Shown: one piece after another, positions 34,801-43,620 of the stretch
How positions within the stretch are numbered: the first letter of the stretch is position 1
Layout: every line of letters starts with the position of its first letter
From: Cavia porcellus
Lineage: Eukaryota; Chordata; Mammalia; Rodentia; Caviidae
Reading direction: 5' to 3'
NCBI RefSeq assembly: GCF_034190915.1
Contig: NW_026947484.1
Span: 71,689,482 to 71,753,481 of the forward strand
Length of the DNA stretch: 64,000 nt
Program-made: the position numbers and the translations under genes
Notes under the pieces: generated by a model
Database searches by the model: none
What the model saw: only the letters and a program-made list of their open reading frames with translations
What the model was told of the DNA's origin: nothing

Positions 34801-37749
34801 TCTGAACCCAAGAAAATTGGCTTGGATCTTATTAGTGGAGAGGTGAAAAGCCATAGCCATCTTTAGAATGTGGCTGAGTCCATAGATAGTGGTCAGTGAT
34901 AAGTGGACAGACCCCAGAGCAAACAGAATGGAAGCCTGACTGGCCTGCACGGAGTCCTGACTCCATCACTGGCCCGCCCTGGGTCTGGTTCAGGTTGTTC
35001 AGGTTCTGAGCCTCTGTTCCCTGAGGTTTAAAATAAAGATGATGGCATTCCTCTTAAGATGATATGAGAGTTACATATGTATTCAGTATTCAGGCAATAG
35101 CCTTACATAACTGACATAAAATGCACACTCCAAAAACGATTATTTTCCTGCTCCAGTTTTCTTCTCTTTCTCTTTAGAATTCCTTGGCAAAACTAATTAC
35201 TTTGTATAAATACCCAAGATAATGATTAGATTACATTGCAGGGTTAGCCCAGAATTCCCAGCCCAGTCTTCTAACACTTTTCCTGAGTGATAAAATAACT
35301 ACAGTAGAATAAATGTGTCAATTTTGTTGAACACAATTTGTTCAACTTTAATAAAGTTAATCCACAAGGAATTCAAATAAGAGCAGCACTAAAATCAGGA
35401 ATCAACTACCAACTATAACACCCATAGAGTGATTCAACATAATTTCTTTATTTAATATACAAAGGAAAAACTTGCATTTTTTAAGTAAAAAAGTTCAGCT
35501 AAAAATGTTACTGTGAACACCTGTTGAGTAAATTTGATGAATTTAATAAGTTATTAGCTGCAAGAGGGCTAAAGGGAATCACTGAAGCAATAACCTCAGA
35601 TAACCCCAAGATCTGAATTATAATTTGTCCTTAAAGGTGGAAAAGCAAAATTGTTCAGTGAAGAATAAAAAGCCAAAAATAGTTTAATGGTGACACTGAG
35701 TCACCAAACTTGACTTGTGAATCTCTGATCACAGTTCACACACTGGAGTGGGTTAAGTAACAGAAATTACTCCTTAGGGTAATTGCACTGGTTTTCACAC
35801 ATGTTACTGGGGTCACCTGAGACAAGTAAGACATTCACATTGAATTGGATCTCAGTAAACAAAGTAGTTTTGTGTTGTTTTCCCTTTCAAAGGGAGTAAA
35901 TATAAACAACAGGCTTATACAAGAGCTCCAATTTCCTCTATGGCTGCTTAATTAGCACAAAATTCTTTTCTGGCCACAGATGAAAATCTGGATAACACTT
36001 GTCAGCAGGACCTCTTTACTGATGCTGTGTGCCATAGATGGAAAGCATGAGTATTAGGTGGGCACCTAGTACAAACTCAGTATCAGGTCTCATTCCAGAA
36101 CAATCACAATCATCTTCAGAACAAGGCCAAAAATGGTTTGTAAATGAGGAGTTCACAAGTCTCAAAGACTTGATAAGATAAAAAGAACTCAAGCATATGC
36201 TTTTGTGTTCTATCATGGGTGTGATACACATGTGCATAGGAATCCTGAGGAGGAGTACCTCTTTCAGCCTGAGTGTGACAAGAATCACACTTACTCCTCT
36301 TCTTAGAGTTTCATGCCCCCTTGTAAGCCAAAGTATCATGAGTAGCCTATTAATAAAAATCATGGATTAGTTTATATAATTAGGAGCTATATATACTTAG
36401 TGAAGACTCTATATCTAAACTCCTTAATTACATTGAAAAATATGCTAATTGAAGCTTTTAGGACATACTTCCAAAGCTTAATCACCCAAAAAATTAATCA
36501 GTCAGAGAACTACATTTCTCTGGAGAAAAGATGTCTTCTGTATAGTTGTCTACATCACAGGAAAGGAAGGGAAAAATATCAAGATACTCTTCTGTGAACC
36601 TACATTTGCATAGCTGTTATGATTTTAAGCACAGTCTTAGGCAAAATTTGATCTTCTCATCAAAACACTACAGAAAGCAACCGATCTCAGGCCTAATTGT
36701 CTCTTCAATAAAGAGCAAATCATAATTTCCAAATAGGAATAATAATAGAGAGCGGTGTACAAACACTGTGACTCATGATAATCCAGTATTATTTGTGGTG
36801 AATGTGAGAGTTACTCAAACAAATAGTAAAAGATAAAGAAGGCTGCATAAATGTGAAATAGCAACATTTGTAAAAAGTCCAAAAGCCTGAATTTAGACCA
36901 AGCCCTGTCTTATTTCCTCTCTAGAAAAAATGTATTTAAGCCATCAAAAAATAAGCAAAATGTAAAAAATACAATTTGAGCTTTTGTTTTGCCACGCATC
37001 AAAGAATGTTTACACAGTACAGCCAAAACATATTAGGACAACTTAGAATGAATGTGTGGTCATTTTCTACCCGCACCAGTGCTGTGACAGCAGCACATTA
37101 TACACAGGCTCTGCTTCAGTTAATAATTTTACAATATCACCCTTCAGTGATAATTATCACCGTGTCTTTTATGCTATGTCTGTCTATTTATCTGAATATA
37201 AACAGAAAATGATAACATTCTTGTAGGGTTCAATTTTCGTGGAGTAACTGGAGCTTCAATACTTATGAAAAGTGGTATAATAAATGAACACTTTCTATAT
37301 GAAAATCAACTGAGGGTGTGCAATATTTTAAATGAAAAACATTTGTTTGAGGCAAGGTCTCACAATGCAGTGCAGGCTGGCCTTGCACTTGCTTGTGTAG
37401 TCCGGACTGCCCTCAAATTCACAGTGATCCTTCTGATTCACCTCCCAACTTCTGAGATCACAGGTATGCACCACCACACCCAGCAAAAGACATTTTTAAG
37501 AATTTCTTGCCCCAGGAGATTTACGCATAACCAATTAACATTTGGCTAGCTTCTCTGTGCATGGAAAATATATTTCTAGATAGAAAAATGAGAACATAAT
37601 GGTACCAAAGCAAGGACTATTATAATTGCATTGCAATGTTAGCGATGTTTATGGATAATATTTTTCCTTTCTGTAGGGGTGAAGATGGTCTATATGAGTA
37701 CACAGAGATCAAGACTGTCGCAATGAAAATCTCTCAGAAGAACTCCTAA
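4790..37749 (+). CDS. ALDH1A1: ALDH1A1 copy 1, complete 13-exon retinal dehydrogenase gene
   Basis: Joining 4790-4852, 10271-10375, 14071-14211, 15241-15370, 16030-16091, 19124-19252, 20536-20649, 23291-23393, 24914-25098, 29357-29521, 31826-31983, 33493-33567 and 37677-37749 gives 1503 nt, 500 residues plus TAA, with no in-frame stop and GT/AG at every intron. The family member known from mammals is a 501-residue cytosolic homotetramer that oxidises retinaldehyde to retinoic acid and clears other aldehydes with NAD+. Visible family residues: oxyanion Asn169 (PWNFP), cofactor Lys192 (LKPAEQTP), Rossmann FTGSTE around 243-248, general base Glu268 (TLELGGK), nucleophile Cys302 (QGQACIAAS), cofactor Glu399 (KEEIFGP), and C-terminal KISQKNS. 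It is one residue shorter than human because exon 1 has 21 rather than 22 codons. The C-terminal GLYEYTE and [10 protein letters not shown] resemble rodent Aldh1a1. Odd points are a GAGG run at 457-460, Phe296 and Ala301. It could be named as a paralogue of ALDH1A1 rather than the orthologue, because a second copy follows. Confidence 0.96.
4993..5093 (+). mobile_element. B1-like SINE, truncated (copy 1 intron 1)
   Basis: Contains GTGCTGCATGCCTATAACTCCAGCACTC, GGAGGCTGAGGCAGGAGGATTGCTGTGAG and GGCCAGTCTGGTCTACATAGTGAGTT: a sense B1 with pol III-type internal sequence. It stops abruptly at the join to TGTTGTCACTGAGCC, whereas copy 2 retains the A-rich tail. Confidence 0.8.
7940..8032 (+). mobile_element. 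ID-like SINE (tRNA-Ala derived)
   Basis: GCTGGGGATTTTGCTCAGCAGCA (A box region), GAGTTTGATCCTCGGTACC (B box region) and a 20-base A tail. It is more diverged than the elements at 22421 and 51140. Confidence 0.8.
10271..10375 (+). CDS. ALDH1A1: ALDH1A1 copy 1 exon 2
   Basis: The exon encodes residues 22-56 ([15 protein letters not shown] ... EEGDK). The acceptor is catccccacag and the donor is AAG|gtgagt. Its length of 105 nt matches my recollection of the family exon. The start of the NAD-binding domain carries the conserved INNEWH and PVINPATEE motifs. Confidence 0.96.
12458..12561 (+). mobile_element. B1-like SINE with target-site duplication
   Basis: CAGCCTGGTGACACATGCCTCTAATCCCAGAATTC, GACTGAGGCAGTGAAGATC and AGGACAGCCTGGGATACAGGAAAAAAAAAA. 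The 12-base direct repeats GAACAGTTACAA flank it at 12446-12457 and 12562-12573. Confidence 0.8.
13455..13490. repeat. (GGAT)n-type tetranucleotide repeat
   Basis: GGTGGATGGGTGGATAGAGAGATGGATGGATGGATG, an imperfect short array. Confidence 0.75.
14071..14211 (+). CDS. ALDH1A1: ALDH1A1 copy 1 exon 3
   Basis: The exon encodes residues 57-103, including [16 protein letters not shown], the family signature ASERGRL and [10 protein letters not shown]. The acceptor is gaattacag and the donor is GCA|gtgagt, phase 0 at both ends, 141 nt. Confidence 0.96.
14212..15240 (+). other. Intron 3 of copy 1
   Basis: 1029 bases. It contains an antisense B1 fragment at about 14785-14850 (TAGTCCAGGCTGGCCAGGAACTTGTGGTGATCCTCCTGTCTCAGCC). 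Nothing else is recognised. Confidence 0.65.
15241..15370 (+). CDS. ALDH1A1: ALDH1A1 copy 1 exon 4
   Basis: The exon encodes residues 104-146 plus the first base of Asp147. It contains [11 protein letters not shown] and [13 protein letters not shown]. The glycine that lines the substrate tunnel in human ALDH1A1 (the LxGC motif) is kept as LGGC. The donor follows ...AGCG|gtgagg, giving a phase 1 intron. Confidence 0.95.
15371..16029 (+). other. Intron 4 of copy 1
   Basis: 659 bases. A short local repetition of ATCTTACAGTTACA occurs at 15613-15655. No gene or clear mobile element is seen. Confidence 0.6.
16030..16091 (+). CDS. ALDH1A1: ALDH1A1 copy 1 exon 5
   Basis: This 62-nt exon completes Asp147 and encodes [20 protein letters not shown] to residue 167. 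The acceptor is cttttccag and the donor is CCT|gtaagt. It carries the conserved EP(V/I)GVCGQI strand that leads into the catalytic Trp-Asn-Phe-Pro of exon 6. Confidence 0.95.
16092..19123 (+). other. Intron 5 of copy 1
   Basis: 3032 bases, mostly occupied by an old LINE-1 fragment (16790-18115, antisense) that includes a TTTTG-rich stretch. A degenerate ID-like sequence is possible at about 18645-18715. The last 1 kb is AT-rich with no gene signal. Confidence 0.65.
16790..18115 (-). mobile_element. Ancient LINE-1 3' fragment, antisense
   Basis: On the + strand the sequence reads as reverse-complemented ORF2 3' end: AGTAGTCTGGTATATTTAAACACCACATCTTC, then TCCCATAGTGGTCATTCTAGTATACTTTCCCACCAGCAATTTACAGG, and later TTTTGCCTATTTTG and GCCAGCATCATGGTTCTTTATCACTGTGGCT. 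These are standard L1 landmarks in order, heavily diverged and without usable frames. Confidence 0.75.
19124..19252 (+). CDS. ALDH1A1: ALDH1A1 copy 1 exon 6
   Basis: The exon encodes residues 168-210. It starts with WNFP, giving the oxyanion-hole Asn169, continues through [16 protein letters not shown] and supplies cofactor-binding Lys192 in LKPAEQTP. The acceptor is gctttccag and the donor is GAG|gtaagc; length 129 nt. Confidence 0.96.
19253..20535 (+). other. Intron 6 of copy 1
   Basis: 1283 bases, AT-rich. I recognise no gene or repeat in it. Confidence 0.55.
20536..20649 (+). CDS. ALDH1A1: ALDH1A1 copy 1 exon 7
   Basis: The exon encodes residues 211-248: [16 protein letters not shown], then [19 protein letters not shown]. 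The last motif is the NAD-binding turn of the ALDH Rossmann fold. The acceptor is cctttcag and the donor is GAG|gtaatg; 114 nt. It is GC-richer than the surrounding intron, as expected for an exon. Confidence 0.96.
22060..22152 (-). mobile_element. ID-like SINE, antisense
   Basis: A T17-18 run is followed by TTTTGGTAATGGGTGTTAAACTTATGACCTCATACTTGCCAAGCAGGTGC..CCTGGCTCCA, the reverse complement of the ID B-box-to-A-box order. It is quite diverged. Confidence 0.7.
22421..22527 (+). mobile_element. Young ID-like SINE with perfect target-site duplication
   Basis: GCTGGAGGTTTAGCTCAGTGGCATAAG, then GGGCAGTCATGAGTTTGATCCCCGGTACCGATAAAAAGG and an A/AAAGAC-rich tail. A and B boxes are clear. The 15-base repeat TGGGAAATTTCTGGG flanks it at 22406-22420 and 22528-22542. 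Confidence 0.93.
23291..23393 (+). CDS. ALDH1A1: ALDH1A1 copy 1 exon 8
   Basis: The exon encodes residues 249-282 plus the first base of Leu283. [11 protein letters not shown] contains the general base Glu268 inside the PROSITE-type ALDH glutamate signature. The acceptor is gactttcag and the donor is ...GACT|gtgagt, phase 1, 103 nt. Confidence 0.96.
23394..24913 (+). other. Intron 8 of copy 1
   Basis: 1520 bases, AT-rich. I recognise no gene, SINE or microsatellite here. Confidence 0.55.
24914..25098 (+). CDS. ALDH1A1: ALDH1A1 copy 1 exon 9 (catalytic cysteine)
   Basis: The exon encodes residues 283-344. [11 protein letters not shown] carries the nucleophile Cys302; the preceding residue, Cys in human and mouse as I recall, is Ala here. 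Tyr at 296 is replaced by Phe (GVFFHQG). The rest ([19 protein letters not shown]) is typical. The acceptor is cttttgtag and the donor is CAG|gtgagc; 185 nt. Confidence 0.96.
25099..29356 (+). other. Intron 9 of copy 1 (longest of the gene)
   Basis: 4258 bases. It contains a B1-like SINE at 26985-27135, a possible L2/MIR-like remnant near 26060-26200 and a short (TA)n at 28748-28761. No further gene signal. Confidence 0.6.
26985..27135 (+). mobile_element. B1-like SINE (diverged)
   Basis: GCTGGCTGTGGGAGTGAGATATGTAATCTCAGCATTTGGAAGGCTGTGATAG..TACTTAGTGAGTTCAGTACCAAACTGAACTACATAGC..GACTCAAAAAAAAA. The tail half resembles the element at 50770. Confidence 0.75.
29357..29521 (+). CDS. ALDH1A1: ALDH1A1 copy 1 exon 10
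   Basis: The exon encodes residues 345-399: [18 protein letters not shown], then [14 protein letters not shown], then [11 protein letters not shown]. The last residue is cofactor-binding Glu399. The acceptor is ctggaaacag, with a weak pyrimidine tract but a pyrimidine-rich stretch further upstream. The donor is GAG|gtaaag; 165 nt. Confidence 0.95.
29522..31825 (+). other. Intron 10 of copy 1
   Basis: 2304 bases. It has a short GT run (29568-29584), a CA/TA-rich run near 30472-30505, a CA/CG run (31723-31746) and TTTTA repeats just before exon 11 (31784-31806) that feed the pyrimidine-rich acceptor. No other gene signal. Confidence 0.6.
31826..31983 (+). CDS. ALDH1A1: ALDH1A1 copy 1 exon 11
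   Basis: The exon encodes residues 400-451 plus two bases of Trp452: [32 protein letters not shown], then SALQAGTVW. The acceptor is ggggtgtag and the donor is GTG|gtgagt, phase 2, 158 nt. Confidence 0.96.
31984..33492 (+). other. Intron 11 of copy 1
   Basis: 1509 bases, AT-rich. It contains a hexanucleotide repeat at 33105-33150 and no recognised gene. Confidence 0.6.
33105..33150. repeat. (TTTCTG)n hexanucleotide repeat
   Basis: About seven perfect TTTCTG units in tandem, flanked by TTTG-rich sequence, in intron 11. Confidence 0.9.
33493..33567 (+). CDS. ALDH1A1: ALDH1A1 copy 1 exon 12
   Basis: The exon completes Trp452 and encodes [20 protein letters not shown] and NGREL up to two bases of Leu477. 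The VNCY and CPFGG motifs are family landmarks. Between them stands GAGGA, where my memory of human is GVVSA and of mouse MMLSA. This is the loop at the mouth of the substrate channel. The acceptor is tgcctatag and the donor is ACT|gtaaga. Confidence 0.95.
34623..34712 (+). mobile_element. ID-like SINE (older)
   Basis: GGTCAGGGATTGAGCTCAGCAGCAAAAGAACCTGCCTAGCAAGTGTGAGGTTGTGAGTTCAATCCCAGATAC followed by an A11 tail. Weak flanking direct repeat TAGTTCAA on both sides. Confidence 0.8.
34930..35100 (+). mobile_element. MIR-like fragment
   Basis: GGAGTCCTGACTCCATCACTGGCC..CTGAGCCTCTGTTCCCTGAGG..ATAAAGATGATGGCATTCC has the order of a MIR element (CTGGGTTC-like core, CCTCAGTTT-like block, then a tail). 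Confidence 0.5.
37345..37487 (-). mobile_element. B1-like SINE, antisense
   Basis: GAGGCAAGGTCTCACAATGCAGTGCAGGCTGGCCTTGCACTTGC..CCTCAAATTCACAGTGATCC..TCTGAGATCACAGGTATGCACCACCACACCCAGC is a clear reverse-complement B1. It ends about 190 bases before exon 13. Confidence 0.85.
37677..37749 (+). CDS. ALDH1A1: ALDH1A1 copy 1 exon 13 (coding part)
   Basis: The exon completes Leu477 and encodes [20 protein letters not shown], then KNS and TAA at 37747-37749. The acceptor is cctttctgtag. The C-terminus matches the oligomerisation tail of rodent ALDH1A1 very closely. Confidence 0.96.
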
Positions 37750-38230
37750 TCCACGGGAGCAAAAACTTCAATGAGCTGGCATCCCCACCAATCACCAGTG
37801 TAGAAGAATTTAAATATAAAATTTATTTTTTTTAATTTGTAAGCATAAGCTTGTCACATCCCTACTAATAATACAGATTAAAAACCAGACATGTTGCTCA
37901 TTGTAAAATAAATATTTTCCCCTTGACATGTGACATGAAAAGGATGGATCTGGATGCAAGATCTCTTTAGTTTTGCTGTAGTGATGTACTGTTCTTTTAA
38001 GTATTGTCAGGAATAATCATTTTATAGAGGTGCACCAATAGTCATTTAGGCCTTCACCCTCAAAGACTGTGAGGTCTTAGTATTCATATTAATGACAGAG
38101 TGAGTTGCTTTGTTTCCAGCAATTATGCTGTCTGTGGAATGTCTTGAAATGTTTCCTAGAATGTCGTGTCTGCTTGTTAAATGAGATGTTTAACTGTAAT
38201 TTGAATATAAAGTTTAATTAAGACAAACTT
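37750..38230 (+). other. ALDH1A1: ALDH1A1 copy 1 3' UTR with two candidate poly(A) signals
   Basis: This AT-rich sequence follows the stop codon. A canonical AATAAA occurs at 37907-37912. A second, non-canonical signal (AATATAAAG, 38204-38212) sits in a context, TTTAACTGTAATTTGAATATAAAGTTT, that resembles the end of the human ALDH1A1 transcript as I remember it. I therefore expect the main cleavage site just downstream near 38225-38235. The exact end is inferred. Confidence 0.7.
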
Positions 38231-40238
38231 ACGTGATTCTTGTTCATTTTGAATTATTCTTACTTACAAGTTTGAGCTATTGTGAATTATTTACTCTGTC
38301 CTTGAATACTGAAGAACGGTATTTAATTACTCATAATGATTAACTTAAAAATAAGAATCAAGAGATGGAAGAAAGGGAAGGGAGGGAAGAATAAAGATTA
38401 AAAAAAAAAGAAAGAAAAAGAATTAAGATGTGTTATGAACACATAACCAAATACCCAGGATCAAGGTAATCATTATGTACTGCAAACTGGTTTAAATAAA
38501 ATTTAAAAAAATGACCTACTCGTTCTCCAAAGGGTGGGGATACAGATCTTATTTTCTAGAGGAATCCTTGAGATAGCTGGAATCAGTCCTCCACGAACAT
38601 TTCTGAGTTCCTAGGAAGTTCCATGCATGGACGTTAAACAAAACAGGTGAAGAGTGAGTGGCCCATTGTCTCCAGATGCATTATCCTAGAAAAGAACAAA
38701 GCCACAATCTATTCCACCTTAAAAGTGTGGACTCTCAAAGCTCTCAGAGTACAGCAGCACATCACAGCACTCATGGTGACTTCTAACTGAAGGTGTGAGG
38801 ATGGCTTTGTGAAGGAAATTTTAGTAGTCATTAAATTTAACAGCGATCAAATTTACAGTAAATAAAAGAAAAAGAGATTTTACACCATGGTCTCTGAGGA
38901 TGTGTTTCATTGAATAAACGCAGACATTCTATACAATGTATGTTCCTCTGAAACTTCACATTATACATAGTACCATAATGTAGGTTCTACTGTATACCAT
39001 GACATCTTTGACTTTTTTTACCATAAATTTTTCCCAATTTATTTTAGCAGGGAGAGTGCCTCCCTCCTACCCCTCCACATTTAATACCAACAAACAGTAA
39101 GAAACTATATCAGAAGGTGCTATTCTTTGCAAGAGGCAGCACTTACTTTTCTAGGAAGACATCTGAAGACTGAAAAGGAGCATCTGGGAAAAATGCTTTC
39201 TGCATGAAAGCTCACCACCCTGTGCTTCCATTATATGCTTATATTAAAGGCTTCTTACTCTGCTGTTGAGCTCCTGTGCAGGAAGTCACTTAGGCCCCAG
39301 TACAGTAGAGAGAATCTTTGCACATTCCTGTACATATTTGAAAACGTTCTTTGTTCAGCAACTGAAAATCTAAACTGAGTGAACTTTATAGTAAGTATTT
39401 TCATTATGTAAGCAGTTGATCATTTTATATTGATACATTAGTTATTGACACTGATTCTGAGACAGAAGGACAGCAACTACTGTCAAGTATAGAAACATAC
39501 AATGAATGAAAGTCATAGGTTTCTTAGACCAGAAAAAATTTCACCTGCAGTTCAAGAGTTCCTCAAACTTAGGACTACACTTTTGCAAGTATATCATTTT
39601 GTGAGACCTGGATATATTTACAATTATTGCACACTGGAGAAGCCTGAATTTTAGGGACAACTAAAAGGTTTTTGGATATTAAGAAGGACTAATGTCCATA
39701 TACAGAGGAAGACTGTCTCCCTGAAACCAGACAGTGCCTACATTTTTAAAATATATGTTTAATACACTGCAAACAAATTAGATAGACAAGTTCATATCAT
39801 GATGGCATCCTATCACATCTTAATGTGTAACAGATGGTTAAATACAAAGACCAAAATCAGGGTAAGACAAAAACCAAAAGCAAGTTTAAACACCTAAAAA
39901 TTAAATTCCCTTTTTAAGAATAATACATTATAGGATTTACCTGAAAATACCTCTTATATATTAGTTTCTCCTGAGCTTCTGGAAATTATTTGCAATGCAT
40001 TACTTGTATGAAAGTCATAATGCAAAAATTCTTAAAACCTTGAAAAATTAAGGAGTAGCTTATTAGTCCATATAATTTGCAATCCAAACATGATCTCATT
40101 TTTTTTAACTCCACATGGTGGAAAATATATTCATCTTCAAAAATATCAAACTAAGCAACAGAGAATTGAATTCACTGTTTTAGGTAGGAACAAAATCAGG
40201 TTTCAGACCCAGATTCTCAAATTTCCACTATAGTAAGC

Positions 40239-40261
40239 CTCTCTCTGTCTCTCTGTCTCTG

Positions 40262-40296
<35 letters not shown>

Positions 40297-40322
40297 TTCT
40301 CTCTCTTTCTCTTCTCTCTTGC
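40239..40322. repeat. (TCTCTG)n/(TC)n simple repeat
   Basis: CTCTGTCTCTGTCTCTG repeats pass into CTCTCTCT and CTTTCTCT. Pure polypyrimidine strand except for the periodic G. Confidence 0.9.
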
Positions 40323-42332
40323 TCTTCTTCTGATCACATACTTCTGGATTTCTTTTTAAATAGATGATGCAAACTAGGTAGTCAAATTCTTGACTTTGAC
40401 TCAAATACAGTCAAAACATGGTAGATAATTTTAGTCATTTTTTCATCTAATCCAAGAGAAAATAATGAACTCAAAAGAATTTCTATCTTTATTTTGTGAT
40501 TTTTATCTCTGAAGATGCATTTGAGCTTTTCATTTTGATTCCGCAATAGGAATCACACATAGGAAGAAGATTCAGAATTGATAGTGCAACAGGAACAGAA
40601 ACACTGAAACGACATCAAGAATTTGGAGTTAGATTAATTTTACCTTCACAGACAGTGACAGAATCAATTGTCCCTCTAAATGTCAAGCCTCAAATGCCTA
40701 GAAAGGGAGGTTTTAATGGGTTGAAAAGGGGAATACCAAGGCAGAGAGCACTTTGCTGTCTTTGACTGATTCTTATAACATGCATCACAGTGACCAGCAC
40801 TTTCTAGGAGACTGCAGTACAGGAACTGTAACAGGAACTTTTACCTGAGCAACTAAGAAACTGAAGTTCACTGGCTGTGGGTGGGTGGGGTGCATTTTCT
40901 GCTGCACTCATTTTCTTCTACAGTAACTAAGTTCCTTAGTTACTTAGAACTGAAACCTAAGTTCAGTGTCTGTTGGACACCATGAAAGCTTTGTGTTGTA
41001 GCTCACCAGGACTGTGACATTTCACAAAACAACACCTTAGTCAAGACCCAAGTGAGGGAAAACAGCTGAGTATCACTCTATCGTTCTGGGAGAGTTAAGA
41101 AAACACCTCTGTGAACACCACAGAGCTTTCTGTGAGGAAATCACACACCTATCCCAAGAATTTTAGATGGCCTTTGACTTCTGGGTAATGAGATTATCCC
41201 CAAGAAAAATAATCTTACCCATAAACATAAATGATGATTCTCAAATCATTAAAAAGTCAATATTACCACTTCAAAAAATAGCAACACTAAAGAAACAGGG
41301 ATACTTTTTGAACATTTACTTTGGCATTATGTGAGTAATAGCTTCACAAGAATTTAGATTTCTGTTCAAATGCACATTCCAATTTATGGAAATTTTTATT
41401 CACGACTGACATGGTGCTGCTCTGAAGTGATTTCATCAACATTTTAGGACTTGCGTTTGTCTCCTTTTGGTCAAAACCTTTAAAGGCTCATTGGCCCTAG
41501 AAAAATGAACTAAATATTTTTAACAATGGATTTCCAATGTAAGCTGATTTTGCATTATTTTCTTTTAAAGTAATCTCAAGCTGTTAAGGAAGATGGGATA
41601 ATGAACTGTATATTTTTATTTTCTAATTATTAATATTTTTCTCACTTGATTTTATTGTCCCCATTTTTGATACTGATACATTTTTCCTTTGAGACACACT
41701 TGTAAGTTTCATGTAGTTTTAGCCAAAAATGATTAATACAGTTTCTATGAATAATATCATTATTTCACAAAATGACTGTGGAATTATCTAACCAAAAAAC
41801 TGAACATTGACAAGACACCAGCACCAGCCTAATAATCAATCTATGTACAGTGTTCTCTAGCTGTCCCAGGAAATGCCTTTTTTGTACTTCTCCTCACCAT
41901 CAGAAATTTAATGCATAATCACATTCTACACTCAGCTGTCATTACTTCTTTCTGTCTCCTTGTAGATTAGTAATAGTATTACAATTTGGAAGATCATTTT
42001 AATATTTGGTTAGGTTGGCTACATGGCCTTGGCCTAGGGGGGAAGTACAGGAAACACATCACATTGAGCTAATGAGCTGACAATATCCAGCCAAAAGGGC
42101 CCTGAGGGCTTTAAAGAAAATATCCCAACTCAGTGTTGGATCCTCACTTGTCATCTTTTATGGAAACCAGACAAGAATGCAGGAAAACCTTAAATTGTAA
42201 CTTGTTCTACAAGTGCTCTGCAAGATGAGCAAACATGTAATAAATGTTAACTTGATGAATGAGGCATAGCTTGCCATATGAGTGGCATGTAACCTCAAAT
42301 GTCACATTATCACAACTGAGCCTATGGTTTGT

Positions 42333-42357
42333 TTCTCTATGTCTCTCTGTCTCTGTA

Positions 42358-42442
<85 letters not shown>
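42333..42442. repeat. (TC)n simple repeat
   Basis: About 100 bases of CT dinucleotides with occasional TTTC and GTC interruptions. Confidence 0.92.
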
Positions 42443-42445
<3 letters not shown>

Positions 42446-43259
42446 GAGGAGATCATGTCTGCAGGACAGAAAGCCACAGGATTCTCTCACTATAAGTAAG
42501 ATTAGAGAATTGTGTAAAACAGCACATAGTACACAATTTTGTAGAAAGGAACCACCCAAGACTACAGAAGGGCAATCAGTCAATTTGTTTAACAATGCAG
42601 AGTCATATTTCCACCAAATTCTCAAAAATGAGTAAAAATAAATGACATTGGATAGTTTCCTTATTAAAACGCACAAAGAGAAAGATTCCCTTGATCCAGT
42701 AGATAGCTGTGATTCCTTCACTGATAGGGAAAGTTGTCCTAAAAAGTTAACTTTCTCATCTCCCTCACACCACACAAGAAGACTCTCAAAAATAAATTCA
42801 GATGAATTTGCTTATTTTCTTTTTAGTTTATACTTCCTCATTATTATAGTAGTGCAATAATTTTACATAAATACTTTTGAGTTGTAGAATAAATTACATG
42901 TTCCAATCATTTATTCTTGAGAAATTTGCTTTGATATACAAGGGCTTTGGGTTACAAAAATGCCTCCAGAATAAATTCTGCTAGGAAAGAAACAAGACTT
43001 TATTGTGTTTTTGAAACCTGAAAAACTGTACCTTCTCTTTTGGGCCAGTGTGGAAAATAAGGTTCCCTTAAAATCTAAGTGTCTGCTCCTGTGTGTTTCA
43101 TCATAACACTGCATTTGCCACTTGATTCCCACTCGAATTTTATTATATTTCTTATAACAAGTCACTTCCACTCTGATGACATCTTAAAATCAATTACTTA
43201 CAAATCCCTTAGTCACATAGCAATGGCACTTTCTTTCAAAGTATGTCTGTGGCAGTTAG

Positions 43260-43620
43260 AAGGACCCTGAACTTTAGAATCAAATAGATGACAACTTGTA
43301 TTTCTGCCACTCACTATCAGTATAAACATGAGTCAATTATTAAACTTTTTGCATATGGCAATAAATTAGCAAGTCACGATGGTTCTGGATATCTGGGTAG
43401 CCATCAGTGTTTTATTTAATTGCATGAGTTCTTGGAGCCAGGGCATGGGATTTCAAATTCCTCTTCAACACTCACTGGCCTTGGAATTTTAGAAAATTAC
43501 CTCATGCTTCTGCTAAGTTCCAACTTTTTATCTATAAAAAACAAATCAATAATGACACTTATCTGAGTTATTCCATTAAATGAAATAATGTTTGAAAAAT
43601 ACTTAACAAAATTCCTAGAG
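43260..43620 (+). mobile_element. MIR-like fragments
   Basis: GAACTTTAGAATCAAATAGATGACAAC..TCTGCCACTCACTATCAG and CTTCAACACTCACTGGCC..TTAGAAAATTACCTCATGCTTCTG..CTATAAAAAACAAATCAATAATGACAC..AAATGAAATAATG follow the MIR consensus order. Limits approximate; two separate insertions are possible. Confidence 0.55.

Larger units (their letters stand above)
33568..37676 (+). other. Intron 12 of copy 1
   Basis: 4109 bases. It contains an ID-like SINE at 34623-34712, a MIR-like stretch at about 34930-35100 and an antisense B1 at 37345-37487. An antisense open frame at 36016-36363 has no recognisable product. Confidence 0.6.

Noticed and set aside
36016..36363. 115-residue antisense frame in intron 12
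   Set aside because: No recognisable domain, low-complexity AT-rich context, no splice or promoter support; length is compatible with chance.
42302..42775. 157-residue antisense frame with Arg-Glu repeats
   Set aside because: The frame is produced by the (TC)n array at 42333-42442; the flanking residues match no family I recognise.
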